Positions 1 through 9,014 of a stretch of DNA of 64,000 nt are shown here, in pieces. The translations under genes and the position numbers were made by a program. This DNA is from an uncultured Desulfobacter sp. Lineage in GTDB: Bacteria; Desulfobacterota; Desulfobacteria; Desulfobacterales; Desulfobacteraceae. The stretch spans positions 4,114,501 through 4,178,500 of the forward strand of contig NZ_OY781882.1 of NCBI RefSeq assembly GCF_963677125.1, read 5' to 3'. Every line of letters starts with the position of its first letter. The first letter of the stretch is position 1. Below the pieces are notes generated by a model. The model worked only from the letters and a program-made list of their open reading frames with translations. It searched no databases and was not told where the DNA came from.

Positions 1-327
1 CAGGGCAAAAACCATTTGCGCTGATGAAGAACCGGAATAACCGGGAACGTTGGTCACCGTAATCCCTTTATTTTTGGTATATTCAAGGTCGACGACATTC
101 ACGCCTGTTGCTAAAACGCCGATATACTCAACCTTGTCCATCGCCGCAATGTCTTCGGCCGTCAGTACGGTTTTATTTGTCAGCACAATATTGGCGCCTG
201 CCGTTCGTTCCCGAATCTCTTCGGGGCTTGTTCTGTCGTAAACCTGCAGATCACCAATCTGTGAAAATTTATCCCAGTTAAGATCCCCAGGGTTCAGGGT
301 AAATCCATCAAGAACAACTATTTTCAT
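1..327 (-). CDS. D-2-hydroxyacid dehydrogenase, N-terminal part (cut by window edge)
   Basis: The frame opens at an ATG at 325-327 and runs off the left edge without a stop, giving about 109 residues that begin MKIVVLDGFTLNPGDLNWDK. This is the opening catalytic half-domain of NAD-dependent D-2-hydroxyacid dehydrogenases of the glycerate/hydroxypyruvate type: the visible stretches VLTNKT, YIGVLATGVNVVDL and ITVTNVPGYS are family hallmarks. These enzymes interconvert 2-oxo acids and D-2-hydroxy acids, for example hydroxypyruvate and D-glycerate. A strong ribosome site (AAGGAAGG on the minus strand, about 337-348) supports the start. The substrate cannot be fixed because the Rossmann and catalytic His parts lie outside. 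The gene diverges from icd. Confidence 0.8.
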   Translation of the reverse strand, partial: MKIVVLDGFTLNPGDLNWDKFSQIGDLQVYDRTSPEEIRERTAGANIVLTNKTVLTAEDIAAMDKVEYIGVLATGVNVVDLEYTKNKGITVTNVPGYSGSSSAQMVFAL

Positions 328-462
328 TTTTTTACCTTCCTTCCTTCTTTATTATGTCCAAGCAAGCAGGAGATGGGCATCATAAAAAAAAATTTAAATT
401 AGCGACATTGAACTGTCACTGCGATCACCCGGAAAATACAGATAATACCGGGTTTAAATCAG

Positions 463-482
463 CACTGATAGGACTATCAGTG
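463..482. promoter_or_regulatory. Perfect inverted repeat, possible operator upstream of icd
   Basis: CACTGATAG and CTATCAGTG are perfect reverse complements separated by two bases (GA). The 9+2+9 spacing on one helical face is typical of a dimeric repressor or activator site. It lies about 310 bases before the icd start and about 135 bases before the divergent dehydrogenase, so either gene could be the target. The regulator is unknown. Confidence 0.45.
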
Positions 483-486
483 TCCC

Positions 487-498
487 TTAACATGTTAA
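487..498. promoter_or_regulatory. 12-bp palindrome TTAACATGTTAA
   Basis: A perfect self-complementary 12-mer lies four bases after the larger inverted repeat at 463-482. It could be a second operator. At this length in AT-rich DNA, chance is also possible. Confidence 0.3.
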
Positions 499-794
499 AT
501 TTTAGTTGTATACAAAATTTTACAGTAATTTATATAACAGTCTTGATTTGCACCTTGTTGAATGCTATTACAGATTTGGTTTGTTCTTTGTGCACAAGAA
601 CAAATTGCGTCAGACCGTTGAAACCTTAAGTATTGTTTGTATGTTATGGGTGAACTGCTCATGGCCGGTAAAATCGCCGTTTGTGTTTGCAAGATGGAAG
701 GTCTTAAGTTCAACAAAAAAATTTTTGAACAGGCTTTTATCTTAACATAATAGTGTTAGATGTTTTAAACCTAAACTTCAACAGAGGAATAAAC

Positions 795-3011
795 ATGACT
801 GAAACAATTAGATGGACAAGAACCGATGAAGCACCTTTATTAGCAACTCATTCTTTGCTTCCCATTGTTAACTCCTACCTTAAAGGATCTGGGATTGAAG
901 TCGAACTTAGAGATATCTCTTTGGCCGGCAGAGTTGCAGCCAACTGGTCTGACCGCTTGAAAGACGATCAGAAAGTCTCTGATGATCTGGCATTTTTGGG
1001 CGACCTTGCCAAATCTCCGGACGGAAATATTATCAAACTTCCCAACATCAGTGCATCCGTTCCTCAGTTGAAAGGCGCCATCAAAGAGTTACAGGCTGCC
1101 GGATATGACGTTCCCGATTATCCTGATGAACCCAAAAATGCTGAAGAAGAAGCCATCAAAGCCCAATATTCCAAGAACCTTGGTTCTGCCGTTAACCCTG
1201 TATTAAGGGAAGGTAACTCCGACCGTAGAGCTGCTGTTGCGGTTAAAGAATTCGCCAAGAAAAATCCCCATTCCATGGGCGAATGGTCTGCCGATTCCAA
1301 AACCGACGTTGCCTCCATGACCGAAGGCGACTATTACGGAAGTGAAGTTGCAACAACTGTTGAAAGCGCATGCACCGTTAAGATCGAACTGGCCGGCGCT
1401 GACGGATCAACAACTGTTCTCAAAGACACCCTTGACCTGGAAGCTGCTGAAGTTATTGATGCATGCGTAATGAGCAAAAAAGCCCTGCGCGCCTATGTTG
1501 CCAAGGCAATCCAGGAAGCCAAAGATCGCGGTGTTCTGCTGTCAGCCCATCTTAAAGCAACTATGATGAAGGTTTCTGATCCGATCTTCTTTGGTCATAT
1601 TGTTTATGTTTATTTCCAGGAAGTTTTTGATAAACATGCAGGCGTTTTCAAAGAAATCGGTGTTAATCCCAACATGGGTCTTGGCGATCTTTACGCCAGA
1701 ATTGAAACCCTTCCTGCCGACAAAAAAGCTGAAATCGAAGCCGACATCCAGGCCTGCTATGCAAAAAGACCGCCTCTGGCCATGGTTAATTCCGACAAAG
1801 GCATCACCAACCTGCATGTTTCCAGTGACGTGATCATTGACGCTTCCATGCCCGCAATGATTCGTAACTCAGGTAAAATGTGGGGACCGGATGGAGAGCT
1901 TGCTGATACCATCGCTATGATTCCCGATAGAGCTTATGCCGGTGTTTTCCAGGCCACCATTGAAGACTGCAAGAAAAACGGTGCATTTCATCCCCCCACA
2001 ATGGGTACCGTACAGAATGTTGGTCTGATGGCTAAAAAAGCTGAAGAATACGGATCACATGACAAAACATTCGAGGTCCCCGCTGCCGGAACCGTTAAAG
2101 TTGTCGACACTGCCGGCAACGTTCTGCTTGAACGCCCTGTTGAAGAAGGCGATGTTTTCAGAATGTGCCAGGTAAAAGATGCCCCGATTCAGGACTGGGT
2201 TAAACTGGCTGTTAATCGTGGCAAACTGACTGGTTTTCCGGTTATTTTCTGGTTGGATAAAAACAGAGGTCATGATGCCGAGCTGATTAAAAAAGTTGAA
2301 AAATACCTGCCGAATCATGACACCTCCGGTTTGGAAATTCAGATTATGGCACCGCCTGAAGCGTGCACCTATTCTTGCGGCCGTGTAAGACAAGGCGTAG
2401 ACACCATTGGCGCAACTGGTAACGTTTTAAGGGATTACCTGACTGACTTGTTCCCCATTCTCGAGCTTGGTACCAGTGCTAAAATGCTTTCCATCGTTCC
2501 TCTGATGGCAGGTGGCGGACTTTTTGAGACCGGCGCCGGCGGATCTGCTCCGAAACACATCCAGCAGTTCCTGGAAGAAGGCCATTTAAGATGGGATTCT
2601 CTGGGTGAATTCCTGGCATTTGCCGAATCTTTGGAATACATTGGAAACAAAGGCAATGCCACTGCTAAAGTCTATGCCAAAGCCTTGGGCGAAGCCAACA
2701 CCAAGTTCCTGGAAGAAAGAAAATCTCCCTCTCGTAAAGTCAATGAAATTGACAACAGAGGCAGCCATTTCTACCTGGCAATGTACTGGGCAGAAGCCCT
2801 TGCCGCACAGGATGACGATGCAGCCTTGAAAGAAAGATTTGCAAAAGTTGCGACTGCCATGAAAGAGAACGAGCAGAAAATCGCCGACGAGCTTCTGGCC
2901 GCTCAGGGAAGCCCTGTTGATATCGGCGGTTACTACTTCATCGATTTCGACAAGACTACTGCTGCAATGAGACCTTCCGCAACACTGAACCAAATCGTTG
3001 ATAACGCCTAA
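795..3011 (+). CDS. icd: Isocitrate dehydrogenase (NADP+), monomeric type
   Basis: This enzyme oxidatively decarboxylates isocitrate to 2-oxoglutarate with NADP+, in the cytoplasm. At 738 residues it has the length of the monomeric (IDH-II) family, not the roughly 420-residue dimeric one. It matches that family throughout, for example TETIRWTRTDEAPLLATHS at the N-terminus, NRGHDAELIKKVEKYL near residues 490-506 and ELGTSAKMLSIVPLM near residue 560. The ATG at 795 is preferred over a GTG at 753 because AGAGGAA at 783-789 sits correctly before it. A monomeric IDH is known from Desulfobacter vibrioformis, which fits the proposed host. It feeds the korDABC enzyme encoded at 31.5-34.3 kb. A strong terminator follows. 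Confidence 0.96.
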   Translation: MTETIRWTRTDEAPLLATHSLLPIVNSYLKGSGIEVELRDISLAGRVAANWSDRLKDDQKVSDDLAFLGDLAKSPDGNIIKLPNISASVPQLKGAIKELQAAGYDVPDYPDEPKNAEEEAIKAQYSKNLGSAVNPVLREGNSDRRAAVAVKEFAKKNPHSMGEWSADSKTDVASMTEGDYYGSEVATTVESACTVKIELAGADGSTTVLKDTLDLEAAEVIDACVMSKKALRAYVAKAIQEAKDRGVLLSAHLKATMMKVSDPIFFGHIVYVYFQEVFDKHAGVFKEIGVNPNMGLGDLYARIETLPADKKAEIEADIQACYAKRPPLAMVNSDKGITNLHVSSDVIIDASMPAMIRNSGKMWGPDGELADTIAMIPDRAYAGVFQATIEDCKKNGAFHPPTMGTVQNVGLMAKKAEEYGSHDKTFEVPAAGTVKVVDTAGNVLLERPVEEGDVFRMCQVKDAPIQDWVKLAVNRGKLTGFPVIFWLDKNRGHDAELIKKVEKYLPNHDTSGLEIQIMAPPEACTYSCGRVRQGVDTIGATGNVLRDYLTDLFPILELGTSAKMLSIVPLMAGGGLFETGAGGSAPKHIQQFLEEGHLRWDSLGEFLAFAESLEYIGNKGNATAKVYAKALGEANTKFLEERKSPSRKVNEIDNRGSHFYLAMYWAEALAAQDDDAALKERFAKVATAMKENEQKIADELLAAQGSPVDIGGYYFIDFDKTTAAMRPSATLNQIVDNA

Positions 3012-3048
3012 GTTTATATAACACTTAAGTCAATCAACTGACGTTCTT

Positions 3049-3090
3049 AAGCCCAGCTACCGAAGTGACTTTGGTGGCTGGGCTTTTATA
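3049..3090 (+). terminator. Rho-independent terminator of icd
   Basis: AAGCCCAGCTACCGAAG pairs with CTTTGGTGGCTGGGCTT across a three-base TGA loop. The 17-pair stem includes two G-U pairs and is followed by a short T-rich tract. It sits 38 bases after the icd stop and before the convergent REC-HDOD gene, which it could also serve. Confidence 0.85.
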
Positions 3091-3116
3091 TTAATTATAA
3101 CCTTTTTTTCTTGGCA

Positions 3117-4451
3117 TCAAAATGCACGGGAGGTTTCCTTGATCATTGGATGGATTTTTTCAATGATTGAAAAAACTTTTTCAGGATCCAGTTCCAGAAT
3201 TGTTAGTGCAGACAGGCCGGACAGGTCCTTTATGAGTTGATCATGGTCTAGTTCAAATTCATCGTTGGTTTCCAGGGCAAGATCGCCTTCTTCCAACTCA
3301 GGGGTCTTATTTTCTGAAAAAAAGAGGAAACCCAGTTCTCTGGCCAGGGAATCAGCGAGGCTGAGCAAAAGCAGTTCCTTGTCCGTATTCTCTTCAAACT
3401 GCTCCCAGTGGTGAAATTCGGCAATTTTTATAATCTGTTTGGAAAAGTGCATTTTTTTCAGCAGAACCCCGCCAAAGGTGGTGTGGATTTCGTGAATGGC
3501 ACGCTGCAGATCCTCATCATTGATAGGGACATCGGGATACATGTCCGCAAAGACCTTCATCAAAAGCATTTTTCCGATATCATGGACCAGGCCCATCAGG
3601 AAAATTGTTTCCAGGTTATCCAGCCCTATTTCTTCGGCCAGGCGTCTTGCCAAGGAGGCCACGGCAAAGGAGTGAACCCAGAGTTTGTCCATTTCGGCTT
3701 TAAGCGCTTCATCGTCTGAATCAAAAAGGTTTTTTGTTGCAAGGGCCGAACATACGCCCAGGGTATGTTTAAGACCAAGCCTCACCAGCGCACCATTCAG
3801 GCTGGTTACATCGTCCAGGCCTTTGTAAAGTGAGGAGTTGGCAATGGTAATGAGTTTGCTTGAAATCACCAGATCCTTTCCCACTATTTTTGCCAGATCA
3901 TCAACAGAGGGGTCTTTGCCGGCCAGCAGCTCCTCAACCTCCTTGACAATGTTTGGGAACACCGGCAGGATTATTTTTCCTGAATAAAACCGTTTGATGA
4001 TTTCAGCTACACCGTCGCTGTGTGACATACTCTCTTTATCGATTTTTTCTTCGGTGACAGGTTCAAAGCCTATTTGGGACAAGCTCTGGACCAACTGAAC
4101 TTTACTTACCGGTTTTGTCAGGTATCCGCTGCATCCGCGTTTAATGCAGGCATTGATTGTGCCCAGGTTCATCCGGGCAGTAATCATTATAATCTTTGCC
4201 CGGTCTTTTTTGGGAATTTTGTTCTGATCCTCTTTTTTGCGGATGTGTTCAAGAAGCTCTTGACCGCCCATACCAGGCATGGATACATCAAGGGTGATGA
4301 GATCAAAAGGTTGGTTTTCCTTTTTTGCCTTGTCAATTTCCGCCAGGGCCTCTTTGGCGTTGTCCACGGCAATGCAGGTACCCATATCCGTCATTTTTGC
4401 AAGCAGAATGTTTCTGGATATATTTTCGTCATCCACAATGAGAATTTTCAT
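3117..4451 (-). CDS. Response regulator with HDOD output domain
   Basis: A 444-residue cytoplasmic signalling protein. Residues 1-130 form a receiver domain: acidic pocket in ILIVDDEN, phosphoacceptor Asp55 in TLDVSMPG, and the KPV lysine. Residues about 155-350 form an HDOD domain (ISSKLITIANSSLYKG, LGLKHTLGVCSALATKNLF, VHDIGKMLLMKVF). HDOD domains resemble HD phosphohydrolases but usually act as protein-interaction modules. The gene follows the ATP-grasp fusion by 45 bases on the same strand, so the two are probably co-transcribed. The last 90 residues are acidic and of unknown role. No cognate kinase is adjacent. Confidence 0.88.
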   Translation of the reverse strand: MKILIVDDENISRNILLAKMTDMGTCIAVDNAKEALAEIDKAKKENQPFDLITLDVSMPGMGGQELLEHIRKKEDQNKIPKKDRAKIIMITARMNLGTINACIKRGCSGYLTKPVSKVQLVQSLSQIGFEPVTEEKIDKESMSHSDGVAEIIKRFYSGKIILPVFPNIVKEVEELLAGKDPSVDDLAKIVGKDLVISSKLITIANSSLYKGLDDVTSLNGALVRLGLKHTLGVCSALATKNLFDSDDEALKAEMDKLWVHSFAVASLARRLAEEIGLDNLETIFLMGLVHDIGKMLLMKVFADMYPDVPINDEDLQRAIHEIHTTFGGVLLKKMHFSKQIIKIAEFHHWEQFEENTDKELLLLSLADSLARELGFLFFSENKTPELEEGDLALETNDEFELDHDQLIKDLSGLSALTILELDPEKVFSIIEKIHPMIKETSRAF

Positions 4452-4496
4452 GTATCCGTCCTTATGGTGAAATTACCCTAACGTTGCATAAAAATT

Positions 4497-7400
4497 TTAA
4501 GTAACGGAGGGCTTTATTACTGGAATATCATCCATTATATCGGTTCCGGATTCGTCAAGTCCCTGCATTATTACGGCCTGGGAGGTTGTGCCGTCAACCA
4601 GAATTTTTAAGGGGTTGTCAAACCGGATGTGTTTCAAATACCGGGTGGTGGTGACAGGTTCCCGGTCTGCAAGAAAATCATAATCAATAAAATCATTGCT
4701 TTTGTTTTGTACAGTTATATAAGGAATACCAAGTGAGGTGATATTTTGAAAAAAATGAGACCCTTGAGAAAAATCGGCCTTGACGCTTTCAATGGTGGTT
4801 TCCACCATGACTCCCACGTTGGAAATATCGCTCCATACTACGGGAATGCCAAGCCACCGGTCCGAAGACCCCCAGCGCCCTGGTCCGATGAGTGCATATT
4901 TTGTTTGGGTATTATTGAACATGGCATTGATTTTGTTAATTTCACCTGCCACCAAAGACATTTTATTTGATTCAAATGTTTTGGGGTCTACATACACAAT
5001 ATCTTGTATATTTTTGTATTCGCCGTTGCCAAGGGAAAGGGTCGAACGGCAGAATGCGTTTTTAATGTCTGCTTCCGAAATTGTTACCCCAAGATTCTGT
5101 TTATATTGACACATGGGCCGGATTTGCAGCAAAGAGAATCGCGGTTTTGACCGAACACCTTCAACAGGCAGGTCTACGGCAAATTCCACTTCAACGGATG
5201 CGCCCATCCAGCGTGTCCCTAAGGCCGTGACTTCGGCCAGGATGTCGGCCAGGGGAAAGGTGTTGTATTTCAAAATGTTGGCAAAGGTGAGCACCGGAAA
5301 TTCTTTATCTGAAAACCGGTCCCGGATACGGTTATCCTGCATATTAAAGGAAGAGCAAAGCATTTGGACGCAAGGATGGTCCTTGGCATCAACAATGTTC
5401 AGTTTTGCCAAGCAGGGATCTTCACCAACACCTAAAGATTTTTCATGAATTGGAATTTCGTCCATTTTTAATGAGTAAAAATATTTCTGTGAATTTTCCA
5501 GAATATCATCAATCATGGAAAACTGAGGTAGAAATTGTGGATACTTCGGGCAGAGCCGGAGGGTTTTTTCGCCGCCCATGACAATCTTTCCAAGCCCTAG
5601 GGCAAGATAGGAAATGCCGTCTTCGGCTTTTAGGTGGCCAATGGGATAGAAATTATAGGACTGGGCCACCCCTGAAACAGCCGGGTAAAAATAGTTTTTG
5701 TGCCGGGTGCCGGTGATTTGCTGAAGTACTACGGCCATCTCTTCGTCCTCGGTTCTGTGCATGGTGGACCGGGCATAAGATCTTGGGGCTTTCAGATAGG
5801 TTGAGGCGTATACCAGCTTTACGGCCGTGATCAGTTGCTCCAGGCGGTTTTCAGTGCTTGTGCCGGAATTGGGCAGCATATAGGTTTTATAAATTCCTGC
5901 AAATGGCTGGTAATGGGCGTCCTCAAACAGGGAAGAGGACCTGACGGCAATGGGGTAATGCACATGTTCAATATACGCCTTTAAACTCATTTTCAGGTGG
6001 CGGGGCAGTCTTGCTTTAAGAAATCGCTCTACCACCTGGGCATCATCGGGCTCCTTATCCTGTTCTATAAGCTGGGATAGCTTGTTATCTTCCACAAACA
6101 TGTTAAATCCGTCTGTGGCGATGACAAAGGTCTGGGGAATGGTAATGTCAATTTCCGGAAATTTTTGCTTCAAAGAGGGGTCTTGGCCCAGTTGATAGGA
6201 CATGAAAGCAAGTCCCCTGGCCTTTCCTCCTAATGATCCGGTTCCGATTTTCATGAAATCCGTGTCCAGGTCAAATTTTTCAGGGTCAAATTCAATGACA
6301 AGTCCCTGGCGGGAGTCTTTACGCCGGTCACGGATGCGCTCTATGAGAAATCTTTTAACTTCTGATGCGTCGGTGAAATCTTTAATGGTATAAGGTTTAA
6401 GGCTTAGGGCGAAATCGACTTCACTGCGGGCAAGCAGCCATCTGGAAAAATCATTGTGCCTGGCATGGTGGAGTACGGATGCATCGGGCATCTCCGGCAG
6501 CAGTTTTTCAACCTCCCTTAAATTGGAAGCCCGGGCGATTTCACTGTTGTCCGGCATGCGGAATACAAATGCCCCGAATCCTAAATGTGTGACGAAAAAG
6601 CTCTTGATCTGGTCATGGAGGTTATTGGAATTTTTATTGATAAACTGGGCAGGAATGGCGGCCGCTAAGTCTCGATTTTTTTCCTCGGTACTCAATATCA
6701 GGGTGGGCAGATCCGGGATTTCAGCTTTGATCCGGGTTAAAAGCTTGCGGCCGGCATGGGGATCTTCCTGCCCGTTAACGGCGTAGCGCATATCCGTAAA
6801 AACGCTGAGGACATAGGGCTTATACCGCTCAAACAAAATCATGGCATGTTCATAGTCATGGGCCACAAGTAGTTTGGGGCGACCCCGCCTTTTTAAAATC
6901 CTTTGCTCTTCATTAATGGAATCATCCATGACCGACTGGGTCTGGATGACGATGTGTTTGTATAGAATCGGCAATAAAGAAGAGTAATGATAGGGGGAAT
7001 CCTCTACCATTATAATAACTCTGACCTTTGCATTTTCTGTGTCAAAGGCCACGTTTTTTTCATCTTCAAAATTTTTTATGATGGCCAGCAGCAGATCGGC
7101 CTTTCCTTCCCATATATAAGTTCGGTCAACAGGGGCTTGCAGGTCTGCATTCGCATAGTGATTAATATCGTAGGTGTTGTGAAACAGCAGGTAAAAGGGG
7201 ATCTGCGAATATTGCTTTTTCACTTGTCTGCCGAAGGCATAGACATCCATCCCGGCCAGTCCAGGCATGGCAAGAATCAAATCAAACGGTTTGTTTTCAA
7301 GGTGCTCGAAGGCTTCGGAGACTGAGAATGCAAGGGTCAGTTTCGGGGGTTTAGACAGGTTCAGACCCTTGTATTGATTGATAATCCTGTTTGAAAGCCG

Positions 7401-7526
7401 CCCCTCTTCTTCCATGATAAACGCATCATAGGGACTGGACACCAGAAGGATATCCAGCACCCTATAGGCCATGAGCTCATGATATATTTTTATGGAAGGT
7501 GCATCAGCGCCCGTTTCGTCTGCCAT
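4497..7526 (-). CDS. Receiver-like domains fused to PPDK-type ATP-grasp domain
   Basis: A 1009-residue protein of unknown substrate. Residues 15-150 resemble a receiver fold but carry AMPGLAGMD where the phosphoacceptor Asp should be. A second receiver-like unit follows at about 170-320 (IIMVEDSPYHYSSLLP, then VFTDMRYAVNG). Residues about 425-820 are a pyruvate phosphate dikinase/PEP synthase N-terminal ATP-binding domain: GTGSLGGKARGLAFMSYQLG, then AVRSSSLFEDAHYQPFAG, ending near FSLLQIRPMCQY. The phosphohistidine swivel domain and the PEP/pyruvate barrel are absent. Instead the C-terminal 190 residues (including YALIGPGRWGSSDRW) match nothing I can name. The gene lies between an RNA methyltransferase (34-base gap) and REC-HDOD (45-base gap), probably one operon. 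It may phosphorylate another protein or small molecule; this is inference. Confidence 0.75.
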   Translation of the reverse strand: MADETGADAPSIKIYHELMAYRVLDILLVSSPYDAFIMEEEGRLSNRIINQYKGLNLSKPPKLTLAFSVSEAFEHLENKPFDLILAMPGLAGMDVYAFGRQVKKQYSQIPFYLLFHNTYDINHYANADLQAPVDRTYIWEGKADLLLAIIKNFEDEKNVAFDTENAKVRVIIMVEDSPYHYSSLLPILYKHIVIQTQSVMDDSINEEQRILKRRGRPKLLVAHDYEHAMILFERYKPYVLSVFTDMRYAVNGQEDPHAGRKLLTRIKAEIPDLPTLILSTEEKNRDLAAAIPAQFINKNSNNLHDQIKSFFVTHLGFGAFVFRMPDNSEIARASNLREVEKLLPEMPDASVLHHARHNDFSRWLLARSEVDFALSLKPYTIKDFTDASEVKRFLIERIRDRRKDSRQGLVIEFDPEKFDLDTDFMKIGTGSLGGKARGLAFMSYQLGQDPSLKQKFPEIDITIPQTFVIATDGFNMFVEDNKLSQLIEQDKEPDDAQVVERFLKARLPRHLKMSLKAYIEHVHYPIAVRSSSLFEDAHYQPFAGIYKTYMLPNSGTSTENRLEQLITAVKLVYASTYLKAPRSYARSTMHRTEDEEMAVVLQQITGTRHKNYFYPAVSGVAQSYNFYPIGHLKAEDGISYLALGLGKIVMGGEKTLRLCPKYPQFLPQFSMIDDILENSQKYFYSLKMDEIPIHEKSLGVGEDPCLAKLNIVDAKDHPCVQMLCSSFNMQDNRIRDRFSDKEFPVLTFANILKYNTFPLADILAEVTALGTRWMGASVEVEFAVDLPVEGVRSKPRFSLLQIRPMCQYKQNLGVTISEADIKNAFCRSTLSLGNGEYKNIQDIVYVDPKTFESNKMSLVAGEINKINAMFNNTQTKYALIGPGRWGSSDRWLGIPVVWSDISNVGVMVETTIESVKADFSQGSHFFQNITSLGIPYITVQNKSNDFIDYDFLADREPVTTTRYLKHIRFDNPLKILVDGTTSQAVIMQGLDESGTDIMDDIPVIKPSVT

Positions 7527-7560
7527 CGGATTTTTTCCCGGAAGAGGGGTTTTTTATACA

Positions 7561-8766
7561 TTAATATAGCTGGTATTTTACAAGCTTACCATCTAATCCT
7601 CCAATTTCCAGATTTTTTTTCCATGAGGGAGCCAGGGGCACATGTTTGATAAAGCCCGGATCGCCGAAATAGACATAGGCCTTACAGCTTTTGCACTTCT
7701 CCTTTAAAAACAGGCCAAGATCCTTATAAAATAATTTCATATTCTGATCTTTGCCCATGCGGATACCATAAGGGGGATTGGTTACGATGACCGCGTTTTC
7801 CACCGGCTCAAGTTCTTTGAAATCTGATAGATCAACATCAATTTCTCCGCCATGGTGAAGCCCCATCAGGTTGGTTCTAGTTGCTTCCACGGCAGATTCA
7901 TCTATATCGCTTCCCCGGACAAGCCCCCTGGGTAATGGCCGGATGGCTTTGTCTGCGCAAGATTTCACCGCCTCCCATTCCCGGACATTAAAATCGGGCA
8001 GGCGCTCAAATCCAAACGCTTCACGAAAAACCTGGGCCGGAATCCGGCTGTAATGCATCAATGCTTCGCACAAAAGGGTCCCTGATCCGCACATGGGGTC
8101 CAGTAAAGGTTCTTCTCCCTGCCAACCGCTTAAGGCAATAATGGCTGCAGCCACGGTTTCCTGCATGGGGGCAGACACCCTGGCTTCCCTGTATCCGCGC
8201 TTGTGCAAAGGCCCTGAACCTGCGTCAATGGAAATGGTGGCCCGATTTTTATGCACGTGAACATTGATCATGATCCAGGGATCCTGGGTATTTACTGAAG
8301 GTCTACGGTTCGTTCTGTCTCTGAAATAATCCGCAATGGCGTCCTTGACCCTTAATCCTGCAAAGTTGGAATGGGTGATCTGTGACTCAGACACGTTGGA
8401 CGCAATGGAAAATGTTTTTTTGGGTGTTAGAAATTCTTCCCATCGGATTGTTTTGGCACCCTTGTACAAATCATCCTTATCCTTGCATTCAAACTCCACT
8501 AGGGGCACAAGCACCCGTGATATCAGACGGGAAAGATAAACTGTTTTATAAAAGGTGGATTTATCCGCTTCAAACCAGATCCCCCGGAATACCGGTTGTG
8601 CATTCTTACCACCAAGGTCCTGAATCTCTTTTAAAGCCAGGTCCTTGACGCTTTCAGCGACCTGGGCAAAATAGCGGGATTCCCGCTCGTAAATATATTT
8701 AAGCTTGGCCAGTTTCCGGGTTTTGCCTTGTCCCTTCTGGAGAATGGCCTTTTTGGGTATGTTCAA
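7561..8766 (-). CDS. THUMP-domain RNA guanine-N2 methyltransferase (RlmL-like)
   Basis: A 401-residue SAM-dependent methyltransferase. Its N-terminal 170 residues are a THUMP-type RNA-binding region, followed by a Rossmann methyltransferase with DPMCGSGTLLCEA (motif I, about residues 222-234) and the catalytic NPPYG (about 330). This is the single-domain RlmL/YpsC group that methylates a guanine in 23S rRNA. It lacks the second methyltransferase domain of the fused E. coli RlmKL. The best start is a TTG at 8764-8766 reading into NIPKKAILQKG. Upstream AGGAGG is 14 bases away, so the exact start is not certain. It appears to head the operon that includes the ATP-grasp fusion and REC-HDOD gene. 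Confidence 0.85.
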   Translation of the reverse strand: MNIPKKAILQKGQGKTRKLAKLKYIYERESRYFAQVAESVKDLALKEIQDLGGKNAQPVFRGIWFEADKSTFYKTVYLSRLISRVLVPLVEFECKDKDDLYKGAKTIRWEEFLTPKKTFSIASNVSESQITHSNFAGLRVKDAIADYFRDRTNRRPSVNTQDPWIMINVHVHKNRATISIDAGSGPLHKRGYREARVSAPMQETVAAAIIALSGWQGEEPLLDPMCGSGTLLCEALMHYSRIPAQVFREAFGFERLPDFNVREWEAVKSCADKAIRPLPRGLVRGSDIDESAVEATRTNLMGLHHGGEIDVDLSDFKELEPVENAVIVTNPPYGIRMGKDQNMKLFYKDLGLFLKEKCKSCKAYVYFGDPGFIKHVPLAPSWKKNLEIGGLDGKLVKYQLY

Positions 8767-8825
8767 CTTGGGTTCCTAAGCCTCCTGCTGGTAAATATTA
8801 ATTCAAGAATTTATATCAGATTTTC

Positions 8826-8916
8826 TATGAAAGTCTCAATAAATTGTTGAATTACTTTCTTGTTTTGTTGCGGGCTATGCTCGGCAGTTGACAGGCCGGG
8901 TCAGCCCGTGACTATT
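8826..8916 (+). repeat. Structured intergenic repeat, copy R1
   Basis: It begins TATGAAAGTC and has central TGTTTTGTTG. It can form GAAAGT/ACTTTC and GGGCT/AGCCC stems; the second differs from the TGGGCC/GGCCCA version in R9 by a compensated pair. The end (CCCGTGACTATT) is degenerate. It is immediately followed by R2. Confidence 0.75.
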
Positions 8917-8918
8917 TG

Positions 8919-9014
8919 TATGAAAGTCTCCAACAAGCAACTGGATTCTTTCTATCTTTGTTGTGCGCCGAAAGCCTGGGGGCAGATAGACCAAGGATGG
9001 CACATGGCCGTTAT
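8919..9014 (+). repeat. Structured intergenic repeat, copy R2
   Basis: Head-to-tail with R1. It begins TATGAAAGTC, has central TTTGTTGTG, and ends CATGGCCGTTAT. The final TTA (9011-9013) is also the stop codon of the opposing metR-like gene. Stem GAAAG/CTTTC is intact; the second stem is imperfect (GTGCGCC/GGCAC). Confidence 0.75.

Larger units (their letters stand above)
328..794. other. Intergenic region between divergent genes, with two palindromes
   Basis: This 467-base region separates the divergent hydroxyacid dehydrogenase and isocitrate dehydrogenase genes. It is AT-rich with short open frames that show no family resemblance. Two palindromes, at 463-482 and 487-498, stand out and are listed separately. 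I see no tRNA or recognisable riboswitch. Promoters for both genes should lie here, but I could not place them with confidence. Confidence 0.6.

Noticed and set aside
354..629. 91-residue open frame upstream of icd
   Set aside because: No family resemblance, no ribosome site, and it runs across the palindromes of the intergenic region.
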